DNA of 64,000 nucleotides from Maccoyibacter intestinihominis (GCF_040096355.1 NZ_JBBMEX010000003.1:154454-218453); one strand, 5' to 3'. Positions 1-8,803 are shown, numbered from the stretch's first letter. The notes: generated from the letters alone by a model not told the origin. A program made the numbers and translations.

Positions 1-709
1 AGCAAAGATAATAGTTTAATGCTTCATCCCTCTCCTCTGGGATATCAGTTAATTCATTGCTTAAGTAATTATACACATATGGAGATATTGATATCTCACA
101 TATCTGTTTTTTACTATTCCTACTTAAAATCTTAAGATAATACATTTTTATATCTGCCCCACCTTTAGGGATATATTTGTAAATGTACAAGGCACATTTT
201 CCATAATAAATTTTCTGTATATCCATATCCTCTTTCAAATTCCCAGAATTAAAATTCTTATGTGGCAAATATTTTCTTTCACCACCATTGCCATTAAAAT
301 CGAAGAAATTATTTTTGCTTTTCTTCTCTCCTCGCACCAGCAAACCATTACCATCCATATTGTTAAAAACTTTTTTCAGCATCCTATTTAAACAACTTAT
401 CAAACGATTTCTAATATCTGTTGTGTCCAAATCCTTATAAAAATTGTTTGTTTCCTTTTTCGATGCCATTTTATGCCTATAAGGACAATCTATATCATGC
501 TTTTCCGTATCTGACTCTATCACTTTAAAGTATCTTCGTTGATTTCCTCTTGCAACAGTAAGCGGAGCCAATTTGCAAATAGGGCAAAACATATGCCCGT
601 CATATTTTCTTATTGCTTCCATCTGATTTTTATCATATAAATCCCAATAAACACTTGCTGGGTAATTTGTATCATTCTCAAAATAAAATTCATCATATTT
701 ATTTTTCAT
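1..709 (-). CDS. Unknown zinc-finger-like protein, 3' end outside window
   Basis: The frame is open from an ATG at 709 to the left edge, so only the N-terminal 236 residues are visible. An AAAGGGATT-type ribosome site precedes the start. Around residues 41-75 there are two Cys/His clusters (CPIC, then HDIDCPYRHK), which suggests one zinc-binding site, with a basic, Asn-rich region behind it. I do not recognise the family. The Cys/His arrangement resembles the treble-clef-like heads of some nuclease or competence-associated proteins, but that is a guess. It lies beyond the integrase debris, so it may be outside the mobile element. Confidence 0.6.
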   Translation of the reverse strand, partial: MKNKYDEFYFENDTNYPASVYWDLYDKNQMEAIRKYDGHMFCPICKLAPLTVARGNQRRYFKVIESDTEKHDIDCPYRHKMASKKETNNFYKDLDTTDIRNRLISCLNRMLKKVFNNMDGNGLLVRGEKKSKNNFFDFNGNGGERKYLPHKNFNSGNLKEDMDIQKIYYGKCALYIYKYIPKGGADIKMYYLKILSRNSKKQICEISISPYVYNYLSNELTDIPEERDEALNYYLC

Positions 710-832
710 GCTAAACAATCCCTTTCTTACTTTAATTTTCCCTTACCTCTATTAAATATTCTTACTATCTCATATCAAAACCACACCCTTATTATATTAT
801 ATTATATCGTCATTTTCTCTTCTTTTCCATAG

Positions 833-864
833 AAAAAACGCCCCAGCTATAAAACCAGAGCGTT
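833..864 (-). terminator. Rho-independent terminator after the integrase remnant
   Basis: On the minus strand a 10-bp stem with G:T pairs (AACGCTCTGG with CTGGGGCGTT) is followed by six T. It lies just after the stop of the collapsed integrase. Confidence 0.75.
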
Positions 865-878
865 ACCTATCTTCCATA

Positions 879-1235
879 TTAAATTACCTTAAACATCTTC
901 TGCGACATCATCGTTTTCTCTTTTTTCTGCTCAACCTCCGCCTGTGCTTTCCTAAACTCTTTCATTCGTTTCAATTCTTCCTCTGCATCATCGAATCGGA
1001 TATGTGTGTACACATTCATTGTGACCGATATATCCGAATGCCCCATGAGGTACTGTAACGTCTTGGGATTCATTCCCGATTTTGCCATGTTCGAACAATA
1101 GGTGTGTCGGCATACATGAGGGTAATATTGGGCATCTGTACATTAATATTTTCCGTCTGCTCTTACACTCTCTCCCGGTCTTAATACTCTACGTTTGGAA
1201 TCTCGCCTTGTCTGCCCTCTTCCTGCCTTTGCCAT
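879..1235 (-). pseudogene. Collapsed Tn916-type tyrosine integrase
   Basis: A start at 1235 opens an arm-binding-type integrase head (MAKAGRGQTRRDSKRR..., ending DGKY at residue 30) that runs straight into a stop. Next comes the C-terminal catalytic part: PHVCRHTYCSNMAKSGMN, then YLMGHSDISVTMNVYTH with the catalytic RHT, GH and Tyr. Between the two parts some 300 residues of the usual roughly 400-residue enzyme are missing. One further base is lost between PNIT and PHVC, which shifts frame. This is an inactivated recombinase marking a former integrative element. The start codon overlaps the stop of the small gene before it (TAATG). Confidence 0.88.
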
Positions 1236-1489
1236 TATACCCGCCTCCTTAGTTCTGGATGGTTACGCAGATACCTTTCAAAAGCTACACTGAGAATCAA
1301 TTTGCGTTCTCCGTAGTATGCCAGAAAATCTTCTCCATCCGTATTATTCAATAAATCATAAAATTTTCTCCGACTCAAAACAAAATATTCAATTGCCTCA
1401 AAACGAATAAGTCTTGCATCAAGATATTCACAAGCCAAATATCCCGTCTGCTGAGAAAGAGCAAACTTCTCGACAAGTGTTCTAACCAA
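1235..1489 (-). CDS. Excisionase-like small DNA-binding protein
   Basis: This gene codes for 84 residues, and its stop overlaps the integrase start (TAATG). That is the position of the excisionase-type gene in Tn916-like elements. The middle (YFVLSRRKFYDLLNN...) reads like a winged-helix/MerR-type recognition helix, and the tail (AFERYLRNHPELRRR) is typical of such proteins. The apparent start is TTG without a clear ribosome site, so the N-terminus is uncertain and may be truncated. Its role would be directing excision; with the integrase destroyed it is probably without function. Assignment rests mostly on position. Confidence 0.55.
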   Translation of the reverse strand: MVRTLVEKFALSQQTGYLACEYLDARLIRFEAIEYFVLSRRKFYDLLNNTDGEDFLAYYGERKLILSVAFERYLRNHPELRRRV

Positions 1490-1572
1490 AATGCCACTAA
1501 TATATTACTGTTTTTCTATAGAAAAATATCCAAACCATAAATTAGCATGTCATTCTTCTTTTACTTCTCCGA

Positions 1573-1640
1573 CTATACCTTTCGTAACCTCTCCATCTGT
1601 TTCAATTCTTCCTTGTCAGCATCAAAACCGATATATCTAT
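1573..1640 (-). pseudogene. C-terminal tail of a second tyrosine integrase
   Basis: A second reading frame across the end of the acetyltransferase gene gives YIGFDADKEELKQMERLRKV and a stop. It matches the pattern of the neighbouring integrase tail (FDDAEEELKRM). It appears to be the last 20 or so codons of another integrase, joined out of frame to the 3' end of the acetyltransferase gene. Confidence 0.5.
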
Positions 1641-2441
1641 ACGATATTCCAAAACATAGCCAAGGATATCTTCCGGATTCATACAGAATTCTTCTGCAAC
1701 AGCCCGTATCTTATCATCTATCATAGCCTTATTCTTTTCTCTGAATTTTTCTAATTCCTCTCCCTTTAGCAAAAATTCGCTGATTCCATTTGGATATGCA
1801 CCCAGCTTTTTCATTAGTGCCTGTGAGGCATAATTATCAATGTCCACCCTCACCCGAAAGAATCTGTTTCCCGTAAGGACTCCTAATTTTCTTAAAAATA
1901 AAGATACTGCCTCTGTTCCATATCCTCTATGACACCATTCTGATTTTAATTCAATTGCAAGTTCCCAGTCTTGTTTTCTTAAATCTTTTATTGAGCAATA
2001 CCCTAAATAATTGCCTGTAGCCTGATCATATATGCTACATACAAAGGATTGCTTACTCATAAAACTTTTCCATAATTCATCTCTGAAATTTTTTTCTTTA
2101 AATACACCTTTCATGCAACTATATTCATAGGAAACAGCTATGTAATCATTTTTCTCGCTTTCTTGAATGACCCGTATACATATTTTGTCATTTGCAGCAA
2201 ATACCTCTCCATGATACGGAAAAAATATTTTATCAATATTCCTCACTGACTCTGCTTCTTTCATTTTTTCTATTTCATATATTCTTTTTTCCAATGTTTC
2301 TTTTATAGCGTTTACAGCATCATTGGATTCCTTTTCTTTCCCACTATTACTTAATACAATCGCTTCTTCCAATTCTGCTATTATATCCGTATATATTGTT
2401 TTTTCCATTTTTCTCCGATACAGTTCTCTTTTTTCCTTCAT
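1602..2441 (-). CDS. GNAT-family N-acetyltransferase with coiled-coil N-terminus
   Basis: This gene codes for 279 residues. Residues 1-75 are charged and helical (coiled-coil-like). Residues 90-235 hold a GNAT fold with the acetyl-CoA loop (WCHRGYGTEAVSLFL, around 168-182) and the following strand/helix (RVDIDNYASQALMKKLGA). It would transfer an acetyl group from acetyl-CoA to an unknown amine. It is the third gene of a tight three-gene operon (4-nt gap from the 82-residue gene). Its last dozen codons run over an integrase remnant in another frame, so the C-terminus looks acquired by recombination. Confidence 0.75.
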   Translation of the reverse strand: MKEKRELYRRKMEKTIYTDIIAELEEAIVLSNSGKEKESNDAVNAIKETLEKRIYEIEKMKEAESVRNIDKIFFPYHGEVFAANDKICIRVIQESEKNDYIAVSYEYSCMKGVFKEKNFRDELWKSFMSKQSFVCSIYDQATGNYLGYCSIKDLRKQDWELAIELKSEWCHRGYGTEAVSLFLRKLGVLTGNRFFRVRVDIDNYASQALMKKLGAYPNGISEFLLKGEELEKFREKNKAMIDDKIRAVAEEFCMNPEDILGYVLEYRIDISVLMLTRKN

Positions 2442-2445
2442 TAAC

Positions 2446-2694
2446 CTATTCCCCTTCCATTTTAAATTTCTGATGATCCATAATATCCCTGAGTAGCAAA
2501 AATATTTCAGTTACAACAATTAAAGATGCTCCAACCTTTACAATAAACTTTCCATCCTCATCATCATTTTTTTCTGCCTCTTTGGCAACTCTTTCAAATA
2601 TTCCCAGCAACCCAACATTTGCTACCCTTTGAATATTTCTGTTAATCGCTTTACTCTCTTTGTAGATTTCTCTTAGTAATTCTCTGTTTGTCAT
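2446..2694 (-). CDS. Small unknown protein with one membrane segment
   Basis: This gene codes for 82 residues. The first 50 are helical and charged. Residues about 53-70 (VKVGASLIVVTEIFLLL) form one hydrophobic segment, followed by a short polar tail. No family was recognised. It sits between the 430-residue coiled-coil protein and the acetyltransferase with gaps of 15 and 4 nt, so the three are probably co-expressed. Confidence 0.6.
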   Translation of the reverse strand: MTNRELLREIYKESKAINRNIQRVANVGLLGIFERVAKEAEKNDDEDGKFIVKVGASLIVVTEIFLLLRDIMDHQKFKMEGE

Positions 2695-2709
2695 AGTTAC
2701 TCTCCCCTC

Positions 2710-4002
2710 TTATCCAACCATATCTTTAATATTTGCAACCACCTGTATTTCTCCATTCTCTACCGGCTGTATCCTCGTCACATCATTTGCCTCCTGTACT
2801 TCCATAATGCCCTTTATCTCAGCAAGATTGTCCTCACATGTATCAGCAAGAGCATCACAATCCATATAATCTGTCAGAGCATACAGGCAGTTCAATTCCT
2901 TCGTTTTCGCTTTCTTCTCTATCCTGAGTTCCCTAAGCCTTTTGAATACTTTATATCCTTGTGCCGCATTGCAATGGGCATCCTCTGCTTTAAGCAGGAT
3001 GGCTTCAATCTCATCATCAAGCTCTCTTATATCCAGCTGGAGATTTGTTATATACTGCCCGGCATTTTTATAAAATTCTGCCTGCTGTTTGGCAAATGCA
3101 AGCCAGTCATTTTCTTTTCCATCATAGGGCGTTTCCTTTCTTTCCTCAAACATTGTTTCTTCACCACCTTCGTATGTATATGTATGTTCCATGCTAAACT
3201 TTTGTTTTCTGTCTTCATAACCTATCTGCATTCCGCGCAATTCCGCTTTGCTCGGATCCTTATCCCTTAAAATACAATTTTCAAATAACTTCTCATATTT
3301 TCTTGGCCTGTACTTTCTGTTCTCAAGTCCTTTTATACATTTAAGAGCCTGCTTTGCTTTTGCCGCATTTGCACTTGTTCCAAAATTATTCTGAAAATAC
3401 TCTATACGTTGCAATTCGTCTTTAATTTCTCTTCTGTTTTCCCGGCAAACTCTTAGCAGCTCGATCAGATCTATAGCTTCCTCATCATTTGTCTCACACA
3501 GTTCGATATAATGGAGAATATCACAGATTTTCTGATCAATATCGGAGTGTTTACTTGCCAGATCCTCCCGATAATCCTTAAGTCCCTCCACAAGATAAGT
3601 AAAATGTGTCAAATACTCTGCCCAGTCAATCTCAGACAGATCATACGAGGACACATCCTTCTCAACCTGTTCCGTCAATTCATCATATGTCAGTTCTTTT
3701 ATCGGTGAAAAATATTCCTCGACACCTGTATTTTCCTGTTTTTCCATATCATTCACTCCCATTTCTTCAGCAGGACTAACCTCTTCACATTCTGCTGCAT
3801 CTGTTTCATCTTCGCTATCTTCTATCGGTATCATGCAATAAAATGCTGCCTTTTTCCCAACACATATCCGGCTGTTTGCCTGCGCAAATGTAAATACCAT
3901 TGCATCCTGTTGACTGACTACGGATACCAGCTGGTCTGCCTGGTTTGTTCTATAATAATTTCCACTATAATCCATAATGTAGTACAAAGAATCTGTTCCC
4001 AT
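2710..4002 (-). CDS. Unknown coiled-coil protein
   Basis: This gene codes for 430 residues. I chose ATG 4002 because AGGAGG lies 5 nt ahead of it; a GTG two codons earlier lies inside that site. The first 60 residues look like a small beta domain (MDYSGNYYRTNQADQ...). Residues 60-110 are acidic and of low complexity. The rest is long alpha-helix with heptad character (residues 290-400). There is no signal peptide and no catalytic motif that I recognise. It is the first gene of the operon with the membrane protein and the GNAT gene. Confidence 0.6.
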   Translation of the reverse strand: MGTDSLYYIMDYSGNYYRTNQADQLVSVVSQQDAMVFTFAQANSRICVGKKAAFYCMIPIEDSEDETDAAECEEVSPAEEMGVNDMEKQENTGVEEYFSPIKELTYDELTEQVEKDVSSYDLSEIDWAEYLTHFTYLVEGLKDYREDLASKHSDIDQKICDILHYIELCETNDEEAIDLIELLRVCRENRREIKDELQRIEYFQNNFGTSANAAKAKQALKCIKGLENRKYRPRKYEKLFENCILRDKDPSKAELRGMQIGYEDRKQKFSMEHTYTYEGGEETMFEERKETPYDGKENDWLAFAKQQAEFYKNAGQYITNLQLDIRELDDEIEAILLKAEDAHCNAAQGYKVFKRLRELRIEKKAKTKELNCLYALTDYMDCDALADTCEDNLAEIKGIMEVQEANDVTRIQPVENGEIQVVANIKDMVG

Positions 4003-4042
4003 AGGCACCTCCTAACCTACCCTTTAACGCCTCTTTTATCCT

Positions 4043-4089
4043 AAAAAAATAAGGATCAGAAAGCAGTTCGCTTTTATCTGATTCCTATT
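4043..4089 (-). terminator. Rho-independent terminator, copy A of a repeated element
   Basis: The minus-strand stem AATAGGAATCAGA / TCTGATCCTTATT is followed by a run of T. The hairpin and about 60 flanking bases (including the GTGTCCCATAA block) recur at 44270-44380. Confidence 0.8.
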
Positions 4090-4141
4090 ATAAAAATGAA
4101 GGTGTCCCATAATCACCCCTCGGACTTCGAATCTACGTTCT

Positions 4142-4249
4142 TTATCCACTATTCAATGCTTCCTCAATCAAAAAAGGATTCTGCATTTCTACAAAATTCT
4201 TCTGATCACTAACATCTCCCCAAATCCCCAAAGCAGTTTTATATTTTAG
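4142..4249 (-). pseudogene. C-terminal remnant of an unknown gene
   Basis: A 35-codon open stretch without a start ends in ...KNFVEMQNPFLIEEALNSG and a stop, directly before terminator copy A. It reads as protein-like sequence but has no start or ribosome site. The family was not recognised. Confidence 0.35.
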
Positions 4250-4264
4250 CTATATCCTAAAACT

Positions 4265-4432
4265 TTACTCCTCTTCCATTTCCTGCTTTTCTCCTGACAA
4301 CTCCGCACCATAACTACAGCTGAGCAGCCCTATAATACAGCCGCAGGCTCCTATTCTCGCAAAGACAAATGCTATCCTGCTCAATATTTTCCCCATCTTA
4401 GAAAGAGTTTGTAATGTTTTAAGGTTTTTCAT
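4265..4432 (-). CDS. Truncated small membrane protein
   Basis: The start at 4432 (MKNLKTLQTLSKMGKIL) is supported by GAGG 8 nt ahead. This gives 55 residues with one hydrophobic stretch (IAFVFARIGACGCIIGLLS). The opening matches, from memory, a common Lachnospiraceae membrane-protein family of well over 100 residues. This copy stops early after GAELSGEKQEMEEE, so it is probably a truncated relic. Terminator copy A lies downstream. Confidence 0.4.
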   Translation of the reverse strand: MKNLKTLQTLSKMGKILSRIAFVFARIGACGCIIGLLSCSYGAELSGEKQEMEEE

Positions 4433-4562
4433 TTTGTTATCCTCACTTTCTTCTGTCTTAATTTTTTCTGTTGTACCTACAGAATTTTTCATATTTTCTA
4501 ACTACGCTTTTTAAAAATTCCTATTTTAGTCTGACTAGCATCACTTTTATACTTATTAAAAA

Positions 4563-4608
4563 CAAAAAACGCAGCACCGAATCACCTCTGTGATTTCAGC
4601 TCTGCGTC
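4563..4608 (-). terminator. Rho-independent terminator of the TetR gene
   Basis: A long minus-strand stem (ACGCAG...CTGCGT, with the inner pairing ATCAC/GTGAT) is followed by TTTTTTGTTTTT. It lies 54 nt past the TetR stop. Confidence 0.85.
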
Positions 4609-4661
4609 TTAGCGTCTGGCTATTTACAATCTGCCATGTCTCTCTTTATCTTCGCCTCATC

Positions 4662-5213
4662 CTACTGCCTTCCTGCATCAAATCGAACCATGAATTCTAA
4701 AAGCTGTTCATCCGAATAGTCCACCTTTTGATTTACTATCCGGCAGGCAAGTCCATGGACCATAAAATAACGTATCAGCCACTCTGCTCTTGCTTCCTCG
4801 ATGCTTATATTTAAAAATTTTGCAAACGCTTCAATTACCGGCTGAAAATCCAGATCAATCCCCAGATCATCTACCGGACACCTTTCTGCATAAGACGATT
4901 CAAAAAGTAATCGGAATATGTTCGGTTCGCTTCTTGCAAAGGCAATGTAGTCCAGTCCCACTTCTCTCATTGGATATTCGCTCTTTTTTCCTTTTGGAAA
5001 AACAACCTTCCTTTTCATATATTCAAATGCCTGATCAAAGACTGCTAATTTCAGTTCTTCAATCGTTGCAAAATTATACATGACCGGCTGCGTAGAGCAT
5101 TTTAAATAAGCTGCTACATTTTTTGCATTGATTGCTTCAATTCCATCTGCTCTTGTAATTTCAAATGCAGCATTTAAAACCATTTCTTTTGTTATCTTTA
5201 CTTTCGGCGGCAT
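4662..5213 (-). CDS. TetR/AcrR-family transcriptional regulator
   Basis: This gene codes for 183 residues. The N-terminal helix-turn-helix (residues 8-55: MVLNAAFEITRADGIEAINAKNVAAYLKCSTQPVMYNF, read in pieces) is the TetR type. A helical ligand/dimer domain of about 125 residues follows. The target is unknown and no transporter gene sits beside it. A palindrome inside its own promoter suggests that it represses itself. It has its own terminator. Confidence 0.85.
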   Translation of the reverse strand: MPPKVKITKEMVLNAAFEITRADGIEAINAKNVAAYLKCSTQPVMYNFATIEELKLAVFDQAFEYMKRKVVFPKGKKSEYPMREVGLDYIAFARSEPNIFRLLFESSYAERCPVDDLGIDLDFQPVIEAFAKFLNISIEEARAEWLIRYFMVHGLACRIVNQKVDYSDEQLLEFMVRFDAGRQ

Positions 5214-5238
5214 ATATAAGCTCCTTTATGTAATTCTT

Positions 5239-5267
5239 ATTATATAACTTCTGTTACATAATCTCAA
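5239..5267 (-). promoter_or_regulatory. TetR promoter with embedded operator palindrome
   Basis: -35 TTGAGA (5262-5267), 17-bp spacer, -10 TATAAT (5239-5244). The palindrome TGTAAC-AGAA-GTTATA (5243-5258) overlaps the -10 and the spacer, as expected for an autorepressor site. Confidence 0.7.
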
Positions 5268-5514
5268 TAATATTTTAATTTTATCAGTTAGACGAATAAA
5301 AAAACATTTTTTTCCAAAACTATTTTTATGTAAACAAGTAAATAACATACTTTTCTTTTTATTTGGCATTCGGATTTTTTATGCACAGAGTTTTTCAATT
5401 TATTTTGTCCCAGGATCTAACGTTATTCGGACAAATCTGCGCAAAAAAGTTCCACAAAATCAGCCCGTACATCATGGCAAAATTGAAACATAAAAAGAAA
5501 GGAGCTATGACTAT

Positions 5515-6429
5515 ATGAATTTATTTAAACTCTCTCCTGACACCTTATACAATTTAACCTGTGATGTTATCGACACCTTGGAATATATGATTCCAGAATC
5601 TTCCTTTTTGAGCAATAATGAAGTATATGCCCAACTTAAGGAAACACTGGGATATTCCCTCGTTCACATCCGAAATGTATTTGATTTTTCCATTGGCACG
5701 ACACTCGCAAAATACATTACAAGGAGAAAATATACTTACCTGTTGTTGAAAATATCAGCAGAAAAGTTCGAGCAACTGACAATGCATGCAACTGTTTTTT
5801 TTATACAAAAGTTTAAAACCAAATGCCTCCAGGAATTCCCTGAACTTGCAACCTCATATTCTTTGAAACACATGCAATTGCCTATTGATAAACTGTTTCT
5901 TAGGGAACATATTCATATGCTATTTTTAGAAAAAAGCGAAACAGAGCTTCTTAAATCGTTTTATTTTAATATAACCGCAGATCGTATTGCGTTTGATATT
6001 AAGAAAAACTCAAAAAACCTAGTTGTTCAATCATTTGGCGGTAAATTCATTGATTTAGAAAGAAATTACTTTGTATTTCGAAATAAAATTTTTAAGATCA
6101 TCACGGCAATCTGTAATGTTCCACAACAGACAGCAGATCCTTTCCTTAGCAGCCTTTTGGGTCAACCGGTCATCCTTAGCGAAAACCATCCTGCTGATGC
6201 CAATTCCGTTGTGTATAAGTTACATCAATTTTTGACAAATACCGCTCCTCTAACCGAGAGTTTTTCAGTAATGTTAGAATGGGGGGCTAAAAACGGCTGG
6301 GGTTCCAGCAATCTCATTTCCTCTCTTACCGTTGAAGATGGTAAAATACAGGAAGTAGAATTTGTTTCAAAACCGTTCCTGGTGTTTGACGATGAAAATG
6401 TCCGATTAGATTTGTCCTTCTTTGACTAA
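5515..6429 (+). CDS. AraC-type helix-turn-helix protein (atypical)
   Basis: This gene codes for 304 residues. Residues 35-75 (VYAQLKETLGYSLVHIRNVFDFSIGTTLAKYITRRKYTYL in pieces) follow the AraC/XylS second-helix pattern, with the HTH near the N-terminus instead of the usual C-terminus. Residues 80-304 are of unknown fold and may be an effector domain. GGAG lies 10 nt ahead of the start. It is the only plus-strand gene in the first 58 kb and has its own terminator. No partner gene is evident. Confidence 0.6.
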   Translation: MNLFKLSPDTLYNLTCDVIDTLEYMIPESSFLSNNEVYAQLKETLGYSLVHIRNVFDFSIGTTLAKYITRRKYTYLLLKISAEKFEQLTMHATVFFIQKFKTKCLQEFPELATSYSLKHMQLPIDKLFLREHIHMLFLEKSETELLKSFYFNITADRIAFDIKKNSKNLVVQSFGGKFIDLERNYFVFRNKIFKIITAICNVPQQTADPFLSSLLGQPVILSENHPADANSVVYKLHQFLTNTAPLTESFSVMLEWGAKNGWGSSNLISSLTVEDGKIQEVEFVSKPFLVFDDENVRLDLSFFD

Positions 6430-6451
6430 TGATCATATGAAATATTTTTTT

Positions 6452-6496
6452 CATATAGCAATTGGCAACTCAATCTGTCGATTGCTATATGTTTTA
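6452..6496 (+). terminator. Rho-independent terminator after the AraC-like gene
   Basis: An 11-bp perfect stem CATATAGCAAT / ATTGCTATATG is followed by TTTTATT. Confidence 0.8.
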
Positions 6497-6510
6497 TTCC
6501 AAAGATTTCC

Positions 6511-6773
6511 CTATCTCAGTCCATCCCGATTCTGCAATCTGTCAATCAGTGCAATATCTGCCGGCAGCCACTCGACCTCATTTAAAGAATTTTGATCTAA
6601 CCATCGTGCTGCCTGATGTTCTTTTAACACCAAATCCCCTTTTATTACCTCACACCAGAAGCAATCCATCGAAAGATGAAATGTCGGATAGTCTATTCTA
6701 TCGTTTCCACTAACTCTCCAATGGTGATTTCTGTATCCAGTTCTTCTAATATTTCTCTTTTCAATACTTCCAC
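6511..6773 (-). pseudogene. Broken NUDIX hydrolase
   Basis: One frame gives the second half of the Nudix box and the following strand (VEVLKREILEELDTEITIGE). After a single-base loss the next frame gives the rest (DYPTFHLSMDCFWCE... to EHQAARWLDQNSLNEVEWLP). This matches the C-terminal two thirds of an 8-oxo-dGTP/CTP-type pyrophosphatase. The N-terminal third with the Gly/Glu half of the box is gone, and the end of the HNH gene occupies that place. It is therefore truncated and frameshifted. Confidence 0.8.
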
Positions 6774-7861
6774 CTGCCAAATCCGCAGTTCTGTGCCGAC
6801 TGGTATACCGGCAAAATAATGGACTTCAATTCTTCTGCAAATACAGGATACTCCAGTCCTCTTCTATAAACACGATAGCGAATATCGTCACTGTTGATAT
6901 GTTCTTTTGCACATTTTTCAAATTCTTTATGAACTATGTCATTTTTCCACATCAACTGATATGAATGGTATTCCTGTTGTGCAAGTTTTTTAAAATATGT
7001 ATCCCAATCCGGCAAATTGTTGCTTTTAGAACTGTTGATGCTCTTTGTCGTAGGATTCAGATTCCACATTTCATCATGTGCCACATAGGACCATGGTACA
7101 AAATGATCGATAGAAATGTTCTGCACCGTCAATATCTCATCCCCATAGATTTCACGGATCGGTTCTAAGGATAAAATAAGTTTCCAGTAGTTCTTTATTT
7201 TTTCGAGTTTACGCTCCTTTGGCGGATACAGTTTATCTGCAATTCCCGGAACATTCGGATTGCGTTTTTGAATGTATAAGATCATATTGTATTCAAGCCA
7301 GCCCCAGATAATCTGCTGATTTTTTACGATATATTCTGCCCAGTCTTTCTGTATGATAATTTTCGTTGCAAGACCGTTCAATGCTGTAAAATAATAGATC
7401 AGGCGGTTTTCCTGATTGATTTTTTCTATTAACTTAGTTTCTCCAACATTCCAATCCTTTCCTTTTAGATTTTCTAAAAAAGGAGACTGCAAACGATACG
7501 GTACATTATAGGTCAATGCCCGCTTTTTACTGATCAGCTCTTTGTCCTCCGTATTTTTCAAAAAATCTATAATAACCGTTTTTTCATCTTTGGATTTTAA
7601 CTCCGGATTCTTTTGCTTTATCAGCGTGACCAGACTCTCTAATGTATCTTTTGGTCCGAGATTCAGATGATACTCCGTTACCATGTACCACGCGTCCGCG
7701 ATCATCTCATCCACTAACTCTTCATAGGTCAATTCCAGTTTTCCTTTTGTTACTTTTTTCACAATTGCTTTAAACCAGAAAAATTTGTAACACTCCGTTG
7801 TATTCCTGAATAATTGCCCTAAATACTCAATATTCAATTCCTCAGAATATGGTAATTGCAT
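6761..7861 (-). CDS. HNH endonuclease domain protein
   Basis: This gene codes for 366 residues. The N-terminal 230 residues are helical and of unknown function. At about residues 248-280 there is an HNH motif (IDHFVPWS, then NLNPTTKSINSSKSNNLP), the ββα-metal fold that cuts nucleic acid. GGGGAGG lies ahead of the ATG. Proteins of this build commonly sit in defence or restriction islands, but no partner is adjacent here. The last residues (FGRWKY) overlap the broken NUDIX gene, so the 3' end probably formed at a recombination joint. Confidence 0.75.
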   Translation of the reverse strand: MQLPYSEELNIEYLGQLFRNTTECYKFFWFKAIVKKVTKGKLELTYEELVDEMIADAWYMVTEYHLNLGPKDTLESLVTLIKQKNPELKSKDEKTVIIDFLKNTEDKELISKKRALTYNVPYRLQSPFLENLKGKDWNVGETKLIEKINQENRLIYYFTALNGLATKIIIQKDWAEYIVKNQQIIWGWLEYNMILYIQKRNPNVPGIADKLYPPKERKLEKIKNYWKLILSLEPIREIYGDEILTVQNISIDHFVPWSYVAHDEMWNLNPTTKSINSSKSNNLPDWDTYFKKLAQQEYHSYQLMWKNDIVHKEFEKCAKEHINSDDIRYRVYRRGLEYPVFAEELKSIILPVYQSAQNCGFGRWKY

Positions 7862-7900
7862 TGAACTGCCTCCCCTGTTTATGTCATTGCATTTTTCGCT

Positions 7901-8305
7901 TTACCACAGATCATATGGTTTCATGGTCTCTGCATTCCTGTATTCATGCTTCTCATAATATCCGATCAATTCTCCTTCATCTCTCAATGCCACCATATAC
8001 ACATCCTTATTCTGCTTTTCGTTATGAGATGTGTAAACTATGTTGTGGCTTCCATCCGCTGCAAACCAGTCAAGCACCTGCTGGATTTTTTCTCCCGACT
8101 TTGGATTATGACACCCTAAGAGACTTCTTCCGAGCAGCTTGTCCCCACCCCATTTCTCATAATTCAACACTGCCGCCGGATTCATATAAATAATCTCATG
8201 CTTGAGATTGCAGATCACAACCGCACATCTGTCCTGATCTATAATACTTTTATAAAAACTCACATAGGATTTGAACTGTTCTTTTTTCTCATTTTCGTGC
8301 ATCAT
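7901..8305 (-). CDS. Single PAS-domain protein
   Basis: This gene codes for 134 residues from ATG 8305 (GGAGG eight bases ahead; the ATG further upstream overlaps that site). Residues 15-115 form one PAS domain (IIDQDRCAVVICNLKHEIIYMNPAAV..., LLGRSLLGCH, DVYMVALRDE.GELIGYYE). There is no kinase, GGDEF or HTH output domain, so it probably senses a ligand or signals through a partner. It is 36 nt after the YaiI gene and may be co-transcribed with it. Confidence 0.75.
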   Translation of the reverse strand: MMHENEKKEQFKSYVSFYKSIIDQDRCAVVICNLKHEIIYMNPAAVLNYEKWGGDKLLGRSLLGCHNPKSGEKIQQVLDWFAADGSHNIVYTSHNEKQNKDVYMVALRDEGELIGYYEKHEYRNAETMKPYDLW

Positions 8306-8341
8306 CTTAAATTCCTCCATATCTTCCGGTTTTCACTTCTC

Positions 8342-8803
8342 TCATTCTGACTCTCTTCTTTCCTGTGCCATCAGCAGAAGTTTTTCAAATGACTGTGCAA
8401 ATCTCACATCATCCTCTTCTGTCCGTTTTTTCGTTCCCTTAAAATGATTCTTATTCGAACTTCTTCTGGCTTTTTTATTCAGATGTCTTTCCATCAGCAT
8501 TTGATCAATGTTGTCATCTGTGTACCATTTACCGGACTGGTGAATGGCATACGCTCCTTTTCCTAACGCCATTGCAGCCACCCCATAATCCTGCGACACG
8601 ACAACGTCTCCCTTATGGCAAATACTGATCAATTTATAATCGACCGCATCTGCTCCGGCACCCACCACGATCACTTCACTGTAATCCGAGTGCAGGACAT
8701 GATTGGTGTCACATAGCAGGGTTACGGAGATATGATGTTTTTTAGAAATTTTTTCTATGATGTCCACCACCGGACAGGCATCTGCGTCTACAAATATTTG
8801 CAT
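8342..8803 (-). CDS. YaiI/YqxD family (DUF188) protein
   Basis: This gene codes for 153 residues. It matches the conserved DUF188 pattern: FVDADACPV at the start, LLCDTNH, VVVGAGADAVDYKL, GDVVVSQDYGVAAMAL and a basic C-terminus. The fold is PIN-like with acidic residues, so a nuclease role has been suspected, but the function is not established. The length is normal for the family. It is the first intact ordinary-looking gene beyond the distal end of the defence array, so the island boundary lies between 8.80 and 8.92 kb. Confidence 0.85.
   Translation of the reverse strand: MQIFVDADACPVVDIIEKISKKHHISVTLLCDTNHVLHSDYSEVIVVGAGADAVDYKLISICHKGDVVVSQDYGVAAMALGKGAYAIHQSGKWYTDDNIDQMLMERHLNKKARRSSNKNHFKGTKKRTEEDDVRFAQSFEKLLLMAQERRESE

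Noticed and set aside
1235..1489. Intact, excisable integrative element
   Set aside because: The integrase is destroyed by a deletion and a frameshift, and no relaxase, replication or conjugation genes are in the window.
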